From Bacteroidota bacterium (GTDB lineage: Bacteria; Bacteroidota; Bacteroidia; SpSt-205; S141-50), in contig WFXK01000254.1 in assembly GCA_015490695.1 (NCBI GenBank), positions 1 to 5,158 of the forward strand: a stretch of 5,158 bases of DNA, read 5' to 3'. The notes under the pieces were generated by a model. It made no database searches. It saw nothing but the letters and a program-made list of their open reading frames with translations, and was not told the origin of the DNA. Of this stretch, positions 1 to 4,748 are shown one piece after another; the stretch's first letter is position 1, and each line of letters starts with the position of its first letter. Position numbers and translations under genes: made by a program.

Positions 1-353
1 GTTGTAGCAATCGCTTTTTCATAAACAATACCAAAAAGGTCTGAGCGATAAAAGAGCATATTCGTTAAATTACTTTGCGAATAATTAGAATAAGTAGCTT
101 TTTCCCAAGCACTATTCAAAGGCTTTAAGGCATTAATCAAAATATTTTGACTATAAAGGGCGTTATTAGCCACCTCATTAACTCCAATAATAGCAGGATT
201 GATATACCCCCATATAACTTTCAAATAGTCGTTTTTCGTAGTAGTATTTCCACTGCCTCCATAGTTTAAGAGGTTATACACGGTAATTCGGAAGGTATCT
301 TTGATTTGTGCCCATGTAATCCAGAAAGTTATTAGCAGAATAATGATTCGCAT
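1..353 (-). CDS. Secreted endonuclease/exonuclease/phosphatase-superfamily protein, N-terminal part (3' end outside window)
   Basis: The minus strand is open from ATG at 353-351 to the window edge, giving 117 codons plus 2 nt without a stop. Residues 1-15 are a short hydrophobic signal-peptide-like stretch (MRIIILLITFWITWA), with a plausible cleavage near A15/Q16, so export across the inner membrane is inferred. The mature part starts with FRITVYNLLNYG (21-32), which matches the first EEP motif with its conserved Asn (N27). NPAIIGVNEV (52-61) matches the second motif with the metal-binding Glu (E60), and TNMLFYRSDLFGI (97-109) matches the N-(M/A)-L-F-Y segment seen in secreted Bacteroidota members. 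The family hydrolyses phosphodiester or phosphomonoester bonds (nucleic acids, phospholipids or inositol phosphates); the substrate here cannot be told. The catalytic Asp/His motifs and any T9SS sorting domain would lie outside the window. A perfect TAnnTTTG box sits 7 nt upstream of the ATG, which supports this start. Confidence 0.8.
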   Translation of the reverse strand, partial: MRIIILLITFWITWAQIKDTFRITVYNLLNYGGSGNTTTKNDYLKVIWGYINPAIIGVNEVANNALYSQNILINALKPLNSAWEKATYSNYSQSNLTNMLFYRSDLFGIVYEKAIAT

Positions 354-360
354 AGTGGTG

Positions 361-368
361 CAAACTTA
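361..368 (-). promoter_or_regulatory. Candidate sigma-ABfr -7 box for the secreted EEP gene
   Basis: The minus strand reads TAAGTTTG here, a perfect match to the Bacteroidota -7 consensus TAnnTTTG. Only 7 nt (360-354) separate it from the ATG at 353. A transcription start a few bases past the box would make the 5' leader nearly absent. I see no convincing -33 TTG at the expected distance, so the call rests on the -7 box and its position. Confidence 0.5.
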
Positions 369-392
369 CGGAAAAATTAAAGAGGTGGCATC

Positions 393-408
393 TTAGTGCT
401 TTAGTGCA
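393..408 (+). repeat. Tandem 8-bp direct repeat, two copies
   Basis: TTAGTGCT (393-400) is followed directly by TTAGTGCA (401-408), identical at seven of eight positions, in non-coding sequence between the divergent genes. It could be a chance duplication or a degenerate trace of an interspersed intergenic repeat. Its function is unknown. Confidence 0.4.
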
Positions 409-460
409 AAGGGTTAAAGCGGGTTTCTATCCACAGCGTTATTGGAATAGCTCAGGAAAG

Positions 461-468
461 TACTTTTG
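461..468 (+). promoter_or_regulatory. Candidate -7 box upstream of an ATG now cut off from its gene
   Basis: TACTTTTG is a perfect TAnnTTTG match on the plus strand. A TTG lies at 442-444, 16 nt upstream, slightly short for the -33/-7 spacing. An ATG follows 6 nt downstream at 475, with a second in-frame ATG at 481. This repeats the spacing seen at the other starts in the window, so the box may be the original promoter of the hydrolase gene, now separated from it by the palindromic segment. Confidence 0.45.
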
Positions 469-474
469 TCCTAA

Positions 475-531
475 ATGAGCATGAAAAAGGTATTTTTAAG
501 TACCTTACGCTTGCGTCGCTGTAGAAACTAG
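475..531 (+). pseudogene. Short interrupted reading frame, possible displaced 5' end of the hydrolase gene
   Basis: ATG at 475 opens an 18-codon frame, MSMKKVFLSTLRLRRCRN, ending in TAG at 529-531. The first residues look like a genuine gene start (Met, Lys-Lys, then hydrophobic), while the tail is encoded by the palindromic segment and is arginine-rich. The sequence AAAAAGGT at 484-491 recurs at 602-609. Joining the first copy to sequence after the second gives MSMKKVLLINAIFVAL, continuing in frame into MELYPIETG of the hydrolase. I infer a 5' fragment cut off by insertion; it could equally be a meaningless short frame. Confidence 0.35.
487..506. repeat. Small inverted repeat at the left edge of the palindromic segment
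   Basis: AAGGTA (487-492) and TACCTT (501-506) are exact reverse complements around an 8-nt T-rich spacer. It may be part of the element's left end or a minor hairpin in the leader. No U-tract follows, so it is not an intrinsic terminator. Confidence 0.4.
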
Positions 532-601
532 AGGCGATGCCTTGCGTTCGCTAGGTATGATGCGACAACCACCCGCATTGTTTTTTAGCGTCTCAAACGC
601 T
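492..601. mobile_element. Candidate REP/MITE-like palindromic insertion, about 110 bp, non-coding
   Basis: This stretch holds several compact inverted repeats: ACGC-TT-GCGT at 507-516, AGGC-GAT-GCCT at 532-542, a CCT/GCG stem with TT loop and one T-T mismatch at 540-555, and most of a perfect 10-bp stem at 582-606. Its cores are GC-rich compared with the AT-rich surroundings. CCTTACGCTTGCG (503-515) and CCTTGCGTTCGCT (540-552) look like two diverged copies of one unit. It encodes no convincing protein and no matching terminal inverted repeats are visible at its ends. If mobile, it would be REP-like or mobilised in trans. It splits an otherwise continuous start region of the downstream gene. 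Genome-wide copy number cannot be judged from one copy. Confidence 0.42.
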
Positions 602-606
602 AAAAA
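582..606. repeat. Perfect 10-bp inverted repeat, 5-nt loop, upstream of the hydrolase promoter
   Basis: The left arm TTTTTAGCGT (582-591) and the right arm ACGCTAAAAA (597-606) are exact reverse complements around CTCAA. The T-run precedes and the A-run follows the stem on both strands, the wrong order for an intrinsic terminator. It ends 18 nt before the TATTTTTG box and so covers the expected -33 region. It could be an operator, or simply the right end of the palindromic element. Confidence 0.6.
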
Positions 607-624
607 GGTTTTACTAATAAATGC

Positions 625-632
625 TATTTTTG
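625..632 (+). promoter_or_regulatory. Candidate -7 box for the hydrolase-gldA operon
   Basis: TATTTTTG is a perfect TAnnTTTG match ending 8 nt before the ATG at 641. No TTG is found at the -33 position, which is occupied by the A-run of the 10-bp inverted repeat. If active, transcription would start within a few bases of the ATG, and the reading frame upstream of 641 would not be translated from it. Confidence 0.45.
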
Positions 633-640
633 TTGCCCTT

Positions 641-1489
641 ATGGAATTGTATCCCATTGAAACGGGGCGTTTTCGTTTGGATGGCGGAGCCATGTTTGGC
701 GTAGTGCCTAAGGTACTATGGCAACGAACCAATCCCGCTGATGAATATAATAGAATCCTCATGGCAATGCGTGCTCTGTTGGTCATAGAAAACAACCGCA
801 TCGTGCTCATAGATAACGGCATAGGACATAAATACGATGAAAAGTTTGCCAAGAACTACGCCATAGACCATGAAACCTATACCTTAGAATCATCGCTGCA
901 CCAAATAGGGGTATCCTTGGAGGATATAACGGACGTTGTACTAACCCATTTGCATTTTGACCACTGCGGTGGCACAACTGCTTTGGACAACAACGGAAAT
1001 CCCTACATCATCTTCCCGAATGCCCGTATATGGGTACAGAAGCGCCACTTAGCATGGGCATTAAATCCTAATCCCAGAGAAAAAGCAAGTTTCTTAAAAG
1101 AAAACATAGAACCTATTGCCCGCTCGGAACAACTACAACTATTAGACGGCGAAACAGAGCTATTCCCAGGTTTTTCTATTAAGGTCGTTAATGGCCATAC
1201 CGAAGCACAACAACTACCTATTATCCAATACAAGGACTACACGATTCTTTACGCTGCGGACCTTTTCCCAACCCATGGACACATCCCACTACCTTATGTA
1301 ATGAGCTATGACGTCCGGCCATTGATTACTCTACAAGAGCGACAAGAATTCCTACCTTGGATCGTAAATAACAATGTGATTTTATTCTATGAACATGACC
1401 CTTATTACGAATGTGGCACAGTGAAAATCAACGAAAAAGGGAAATATCAAAGCGATAAAACTTTTCCCTTAAAAGAAATTACAGGGTAG
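641..1489 (+). CDS. MBL-fold metallo-hydrolase (AHL-lactonase-like superfamily), 282 aa
   Basis: A cytoplasmic zinc-dependent hydrolase of the metallo-beta-lactamase fold. The metal site is complete: HLHFDH at 103-108 (H103, H105, D107, H108), H186 in VNGHT, D207 in YAADLF and H252 in FYEHDP. The conserved opening LYPIETGRFRLDGGAMFGVVPK (about 3-24) marks a subfamily widespread in Bacteroidota whose substrate is not established; quorum-signal lactonases are distant relatives, but that activity is not implied. I chose ATG 641 because family members as I know them begin at this Met-x-Leu-Tyr-Pro motif. The frame stays open upstream to a TTG at 542, but that 33-residue extension is encoded by the palindromic repeat. 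No Shine-Dalgarno is present, and a TAnnTTTG box lies 8 nt upstream. The TAG stop is 2 nt before the gldA ATG, so the two are probably co-transcribed and translationally coupled. Confidence 0.85.
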   Translation: MELYPIETGRFRLDGGAMFGVVPKVLWQRTNPADEYNRILMAMRALLVIENNRIVLIDNGIGHKYDEKFAKNYAIDHETYTLESSLHQIGVSLEDITDVVLTHLHFDHCGGTTALDNNGNPYIIFPNARIWVQKRHLAWALNPNPREKASFLKENIEPIARSEQLQLLDGETELFPGFSIKVVNGHTEAQQLPIIQYKDYTILYAADLFPTHGHIPLPYVMSYDVRPLITLQERQEFLPWIVNNNVILFYEHDPYYECGTVKINEKGKYQSDKTFPLKEITG

Positions 1490-1491
1490 CT

Positions 1492-2412
1492 ATGCAGCCT
1501 TTGTTGGAAGTACGTTCCTTAACAAAGCGTTATGGTGCACAAGTAGCCGTTCATCGGCTATCTTTTTCTATGCGTAAAGGAGAAATTGTAGGTTTTTTAG
1601 GTCCTAATGGCGCGGGGAAATCTACTACGATGAAAATCATTACGGGCTTTTTGCCCGCCGATGAAGGAGAAGTCTTCCTCATGGGACGCTCTCTATACGA
1701 TGAGCCCCAATGGATTAAAAAAAACATCGGCTATTTGCCCGAAAACAACCCGCTTTATTTAGATATGTACGTTGAAGAATTCTTACGTTTCATCGCAGAT
1801 TTATACAGGATTCCAAAGAGGGAAAAAAAGCAGCGGATAGAAGAGGTGATTGCCATGGTGGGCTTAACACCTGAACGCCATAAGCCAGTAGGAGCGCTTT
1901 CAAAAGGATATCGCCAAAGAGTCGGATTAGCACAAGCCCTGCTTCCTAACCCCCTACTACTAATTTTAGACGAACCCACCAGCGGCTTAGACCCCAATCA
2001 GGTTATTGAAATACGGCAATTAATAAAAAACTTAGGGAAAGAACGAACCATTTTATTCTCCTCCCATATCCTAAGCGAAGTAGAAGCCATCGCCGACAGG
2101 GTTCTACTCATCCATAAAGGGAAATTGCTGCTAGACACCCCTATGAATCAACTCTCCATTGATGAACCCCGAACCATCATCGTTGAAATGGAACAACCCG
2201 GCTTTGACTTAAAACCTATAAAACGGCATCCTGATGTGATAAAAGTAGAACGCATTAACGAAACAAAATTCAAAATCACCACTCAAAAAGACAAAACTTT
2301 AAGAAAGTGGATTTATCAAGAGAGTGTGCGTCAGGGAATCCCATTGTTGGCACTACAATTAGAAGATTTACCTTTGGAGGTTGTTTTTAGAAAATTGACG
2401 CAGAGGGACTAA
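1492..2412 (+). CDS. gldA: GldA-type ABC transporter ATP-binding protein, 306 aa
   Basis: The cytoplasmic ATPase subunit of a GldAFG-type ABC transporter, a complex first tied to gliding motility in Flavobacterium. The nucleotide-binding domain is complete: Walker A GPNGAGKST (37-45), Q-loop region GYLPENNPLYLDMYV (80-94), signature LSKGY (136-140), Walker B LLLILDEP (155-162), D-loop SGLD (164-167) and switch His H192 in SSHIL. The YLPE(N/H)NPLYLDMYV stretch is the best GldA hallmark; as in relatives, the usual Q-loop Gln is not obvious. About 80 C-terminal residues after the NBD form the accessory domain of drug-exporter-type ATPases. Length fits the family. It starts 2 nt after the hydrolase stop. 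gldF and gldG (permease and auxiliary subunits) are not adjacent, because the next gene is convergent; in Flavobacterium johnsoniae gldA also lies apart from gldFG. GldA-like proteins also occur in non-gliders, so motility is not proven. The last 45 nt overlap the convergent gene. Confidence 0.85.
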   Translation: MQPLLEVRSLTKRYGAQVAVHRLSFSMRKGEIVGFLGPNGAGKSTTMKIITGFLPADEGEVFLMGRSLYDEPQWIKKNIGYLPENNPLYLDMYVEEFLRFIADLYRIPKREKKQRIEEVIAMVGLTPERHKPVGALSKGYRQRVGLAQALLPNPLLLILDEPTSGLDPNQVIEIRQLIKNLGKERTILFSSHILSEVEAIADRVLLIHKGKLLLDTPMNQLSIDEPRTIIVEMEQPGFDLKPIKRHPDVIKVERINETKFKITTQKDKTLRKWIYQESVRQGIPLLALQLEDLPLEVVFRKLTQRD

Positions 2413-3783
2413 GCGATAAATGCGCCAATGATGCGTCTGTTGTAAAAGGGGCAAAGAAAGGGTGGTGTCTTTCCCTAAATAGCGTCTTAAAATCACTATA
2501 CACGAACATCCTTTTTTATAAAGACTATCTTGTACAAAAGGGTTTGCTATGGTAGCGTTTTTAACAAGCCAACCTTTTCTATGTGCGAAATACATAGGGG
2601 TGGGGTTTGGTGCGCTATTGATAGCAATGCGCCCTTCACAAGGTAATTGCTTTAAGGAATCTTCTAAATGCACTAAAGCCCATTGATGAGGATAAGTATA
2701 AAAATCATGTAAATCACCTACGACCCCTTCTAAAACCACTATACCAGCAAGTACTACAGCCCAACGTTTCTTTATTTGCGTTAATGGATAGGCAGCAACC
2801 CATGCCATCACAGGAGCAAAAGGCACCATATAATAACGATGAACTAAAAAAGTCTTCCCTCCTTTAAGCATGATAAAAGAAAAACCAATGCAAAGCGCTA
2901 AAAAAATCGTAAGAATAAACCACCTTCGTTGTTTTATTAATTGAATAGTGCCCCACAGGTATAAAAGGAAACCAGAGATTTTTAAAGTTCTTTCGCCAAA
3001 TTGCCGAATAAGGTTTTGTGGCTCCTGTAAAAGTTCTTGAAAGCCTGTAGTGATGGATTTTCCAAGGAAAAAATGTTCAAACTGGAAACGTTTTAGTAGA
3101 TAAGGACACCAATAAAAGTACCACCAAGCTACAACGGTGATGATAATCAGGGTTGTTATTGCCCAGTAATAATGGATTTTTTTCCATGGATAGTGCTTCC
3201 AAAGGTAGGGGAGGAAGGCAAACCACAAATAGCCTACGGGGATTTTCGCTAAAATCGCTAAACTTCCTAAGAAAAAATAGAACAAAAGGAAGTACCATCG
3301 TTTTTCCCTAAAGTAGCGAAAGGCGAAATAAAGAGCTATGATGGCTAAGGAAGCGGCAAAGGTATCAGGCATGATTTTCCTTCCGTAAATGAACCATACC
3401 GATGCACTTAAAAGCAATGTCGCAAACCAAGCCCAGGTTTCATGAAAACAATAACAAAGCAAACGATAAAAGTAATAAGCGCCTAAGGTAGTTATGATTA
3501 GATTTATCAGTCTTCCATACCAGTGGTCATATCCAAAAAGAAGTGCAGTAAGATAGATGAGATAGTTTAGAACAGGCGCTTCCATAGCCGTTATACCACT
3601 TTTGTCACCAGCAAAATCTACCCTAGGATATAAAGGATTGGGATCTATTTCGTAAAAGTTTCTTGCTACCATCACCACTGTGGCTTGTCGCCAATTATGA
3701 ATGGTTTCTATTGGGGGATAAATGATGCCATAAAGACGAATTAAAAAGAAGGAAAGTAACACAATAGTGATTTTAGGTCTCAT
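2368..3783 (-). CDS. Polytopic membrane glycosyltransferase-like protein (GT39/ArnT, PMT_2 type), 471 aa
   Basis: An integral inner-membrane protein with about 11-12 hydrophobic segments, including 6-22, 70-84, 92-109, 115-133, 141-157, 163-179, 206-225, 270-284, 288-306 and 341-356, followed by a soluble C-terminal domain of roughly 115 residues. The first extracytoplasmic loop carries HNWRQATVVMVARNFY (29-44), then MEAPVLNYL (67-75); IMPDTFAASLAIIAL (137-151) follows. This pattern matches the GT-C fold PMT_2 group, which moves sugars from polyprenyl-phosphate donors onto lipid or protein acceptors outside the membrane. The acidic catalytic residue usual in loop 1 is not clear; E26 is the nearest candidate, so activity is inferred. 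I start at ATG 3783; a TTG six codons upstream (3801) is also in frame but weaker. It is divergent from rmlA across 35 bp, suggesting a shared role in surface polysaccharide. Its last codons overlap gldA on the other strand. Confidence 0.75.
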   Translation of the reverse strand: MRPKITIVLLSFFLIRLYGIIYPPIETIHNWRQATVVMVARNFYEIDPNPLYPRVDFAGDKSGITAMEAPVLNYLIYLTALLFGYDHWYGRLINLIITTLGAYYFYRLLCYCFHETWAWFATLLLSASVWFIYGRKIMPDTFAASLAIIALYFAFRYFREKRWYFLLFYFFLGSLAILAKIPVGYLWFAFLPYLWKHYPWKKIHYYWAITTLIIITVVAWWYFYWCPYLLKRFQFEHFFLGKSITTGFQELLQEPQNLIRQFGERTLKISGFLLYLWGTIQLIKQRRWFILTIFLALCIGFSFIMLKGGKTFLVHRYYMVPFAPVMAWVAAYPLTQIKKRWAVVLAGIVVLEGVVGDLHDFYTYPHQWALVHLEDSLKQLPCEGRIAINSAPNPTPMYFAHRKGWLVKNATIANPFVQDSLYKKGCSCIVILRRYLGKDTTLSLPLLQQTHHWRIYRLVPLRQFSKNNLQR

Positions 3784-3784
3784 T

Positions 3785-3814
3785 TTGGTTATGATTAACA
3801 ATGCGCTAATTTAG
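3785..3814 (+). promoter_or_regulatory. Candidate rmlA promoter (TTG -33 box, near-consensus -7 box)
   Basis: TTG at 3785-3787 and TAATTTAG at 3807-3814 (one mismatch to TAnnTTTG) are separated by 19 nt, the spacing expected for a Bacteroidota housekeeping promoter. The -7 box ends only 4 nt before the GTG start at 3819, so transcription probably begins at or within a few bases of the start codon. The -33 box abuts the start codon of the divergent gene, so RNA polymerase on this promoter would interfere with that gene's expression. Confidence 0.5.
3806..3813 (-). promoter_or_regulatory. Candidate -7 box for the membrane glycosyltransferase gene
   Basis: The minus strand reads TAAATTAG, one mismatch from TAnnTTTG, 22 nt upstream of the ATG at 3783. 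It overlaps almost completely the box for rmlA on the other strand because the site GCTAA-T-TTAGC (3805-3815) is palindromic. No -33 TTG is visible on this strand, so support is weak. Confidence 0.3.
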
Positions 3815-3818
3815 CAGT

Positions 3819-4682
3819 GTGAAAGGAATTATTTTAGCGGGTGGGTCTGGTACACGGCTGTATCCAATAACCTTAGCCATCAGTAAACAAATTGTGCCGA
3901 TTTATGATAAACCCATGATTTATTATCCGTTATCTACTTTAATGTGGGCGGGTATAAGAGATATTTTAGTGATTTCTACACCGAGGGATTTACCTTTATT
4001 TAAAAATTTACTAAAAGATGGAAGTCAGTGGGGAATAAGGCTTTCTTATGCCGAACAACCCCGTCCTGAAGGTTTAGCACAAGCCTTCATCATCGGTGAA
4101 ACCTTTATTCAAGACGATAAAGTTTGTCTTATCTTAGGCGATAATCTATTTTATGGTCATGGATTAGAAAAATTATTGCGTGAGTGTACAGACCCTGATG
4201 GCGGCATTATTTTCGCTTATCACGTGGATAATCCACAACGATACGGCGTAGTGGAATTTGATGATAAGGGAAAAGTTATCTCCATAGAAGAAAAACCTCA
4301 AAAACCCCGTTCTAACTATGCAGTCCCAGGTATTTACTTTTACGATAACGAAGTCATTGAAATTGCAAAGAGCTTAAAACCTTCTGCCCGTGGTGAATTG
4401 GAAATTACAGACGTTAACAAAGCTTATTTAGAAAAAGGTAAGTTACAAGTACGAGTTTTAGAACGAGGCATTGCATGGCTAGACACCGGTACCCACGATG
4501 CTTTATTGCAAGCCTGTAATTTTGTACAAATTATTGAAAAACGTCAAGGATTAAAAATCGGTTGTGTTGAAGAGGTTGCTTATCGCATGGGGTATATTGA
4601 TGCAGAACAATTGAGGCGTTTAGCTCATCAATTAGAAAAGAGTGGCTATGGAGCGTATCTACTTAAGTTGCTGGAAGAATAA
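3819..4682 (+). CDS. rmlA: Glucose-1-phosphate thymidylyltransferase RmlA, 287 aa
   Basis: A cytoplasmic nucleotidyltransferase that condenses dTTP and glucose-1-phosphate to dTDP-glucose and pyrophosphate, the first step of dTDP-L-rhamnose and related dTDP-sugar synthesis. All expected motifs are present: the nucleotide loop LAGGSGTRLYP (6-16), K23 in ISKQ followed by PIYDKPMIYYPLS (27-39), QPRPEGLAQAF (80-90), GDN with metal-binding D108 (107-109), EEKP (157-160), GELEITD (192-198) and WLDTGTHDAL with metal-binding D222 (220-229). Length matches the usual 285-295 residues. The start is GTG at 3819: translation from it gives the canonical MKGIILAGG, and a TAA in frame at 3807-3809 excludes anything further upstream. 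There is no Shine-Dalgarno, and a near-consensus -7 box ends 4 nt before the GTG. rmlB, rmlC and rmlD are not adjacent in the window; the divergent membrane glycosyltransferase may use the same surface-glycan pathway. Confidence 0.95.
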   Translation: MKGIILAGGSGTRLYPITLAISKQIVPIYDKPMIYYPLSTLMWAGIRDILVISTPRDLPLFKNLLKDGSQWGIRLSYAEQPRPEGLAQAFIIGETFIQDDKVCLILGDNLFYGHGLEKLLRECTDPDGGIIFAYHVDNPQRYGVVEFDDKGKVISIEEKPQKPRSNYAVPGIYFYDNEVIEIAKSLKPSARGELEITDVNKAYLEKGKLQVRVLERGIAWLDTGTHDALLQACNFVQIIEKRQGLKIGCVEEVAYRMGYIDAEQLRRLAHQLEKSGYGAYLLKLLEE

Positions 4683-4691
4683 AAAAAGCAC

Positions 4692-4721
4692 TTGCGTTGT
4701 ATTTTATAATCTTCTACTTTG
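4692..4721 (+). promoter_or_regulatory. Candidate promoter for the TPR-like gene
   Basis: TTG (4692-4694) is followed after 20 nt by TACTTTG (4715-4721), which is TAnnTTTG with one base missing. A start a few bases downstream gives a leader of roughly 20-25 nt before the ATG at 4749. No terminator-like hairpin separates it from rmlA, so read-through from rmlA is also possible. Confidence 0.35.
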
Positions 4722-4726
4722 CATGG

Positions 4727-4742
4727 CGAAACCAAAGTTTCG
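4727..4742 (+). repeat. 6-bp inverted repeat in the leader of the TPR-like gene
   Basis: CGAAAC (4727-4732) and GTTTCG (4737-4742) are exact reverse complements around CAAA, giving a compact stem-loop that ends 6 nt before the ATG. No U-tract follows. It could weakly modulate initiation, or be chance. Confidence 0.35.
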
Positions 4743-4748
4743 TCTGTC

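Larger units (their letters stand above)
484..609. repeat. 8-bp direct repeat flanking the palindromic segment (candidate target-site duplication)
   Basis: AAAAAGGT occurs at 484-491 and again at 602-609, 118 bp apart, bracketing the whole palindrome cluster. This is the size and placement expected of a target-site duplication. A caution is that the word is A-rich, and five of its bases in the right copy also belong to the 10-bp palindrome at 582-606, so chance is a real alternative. Confidence 0.4.
354..640. other. Divergent intergenic region between the EEP and hydrolase genes
   Basis: These 287 bp hold no convincing complete gene. From left to right they contain the EEP promoter box, the tandem 8-mer, a plus-strand promoter box with a stranded ATG, the palindromic candidate element with its flanking direct repeat, and the hydrolase promoter box. 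Plus- and minus-strand frames across 505-640 are open but are encoded by the palindromic repeats and have no family resemblance I can recognise. Confidence 0.7.

Noticed and set aside
582..606. Intrinsic terminator
   Set aside because: The stem is perfect, but the T-run precedes it and the A-run follows it on both strands, so there is no U-tract after the hairpin in either direction.
505..852. Open minus-strand frame of 115 codons ending with a Ser/Thr/Ala-rich tail
   Set aside because: It is antisense to the hydrolase, and its tail is just the palindromic repeat read on the other strand. There are no recognisable motifs and no promoter or start context.
1003..1233. Open minus-strand frame inside the hydrolase gene
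   Set aside because: It is a frame shadow of a gene with a complete metal site; there is no coding evidence of its own.
1755..1997. Open minus-strand frame inside gldA
   Set aside because: It is antisense to the conserved ATPase domain and has no recognisable domain.
3077..3298. Second minus-strand frame inside the membrane glycosyltransferase gene
   Set aside because: It is an out-of-frame reading of membrane-segment codons, which naturally gives hydrophobic proline/leucine-rich shadows.
3784..3801. TTG start at 3801 for the membrane glycosyltransferase
   Set aside because: It adds only six residues before an ATG that begins a normal Met-Arg-Pro-Lys plus hydrophobic segment, and it would leave less leader after the candidate promoter.
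4683..4748. Terminator after rmlA
   Set aside because: The only stem-loop, at 4727-4742, is short, not GC-rich and not followed by a T-run, so no terminator can be supported.
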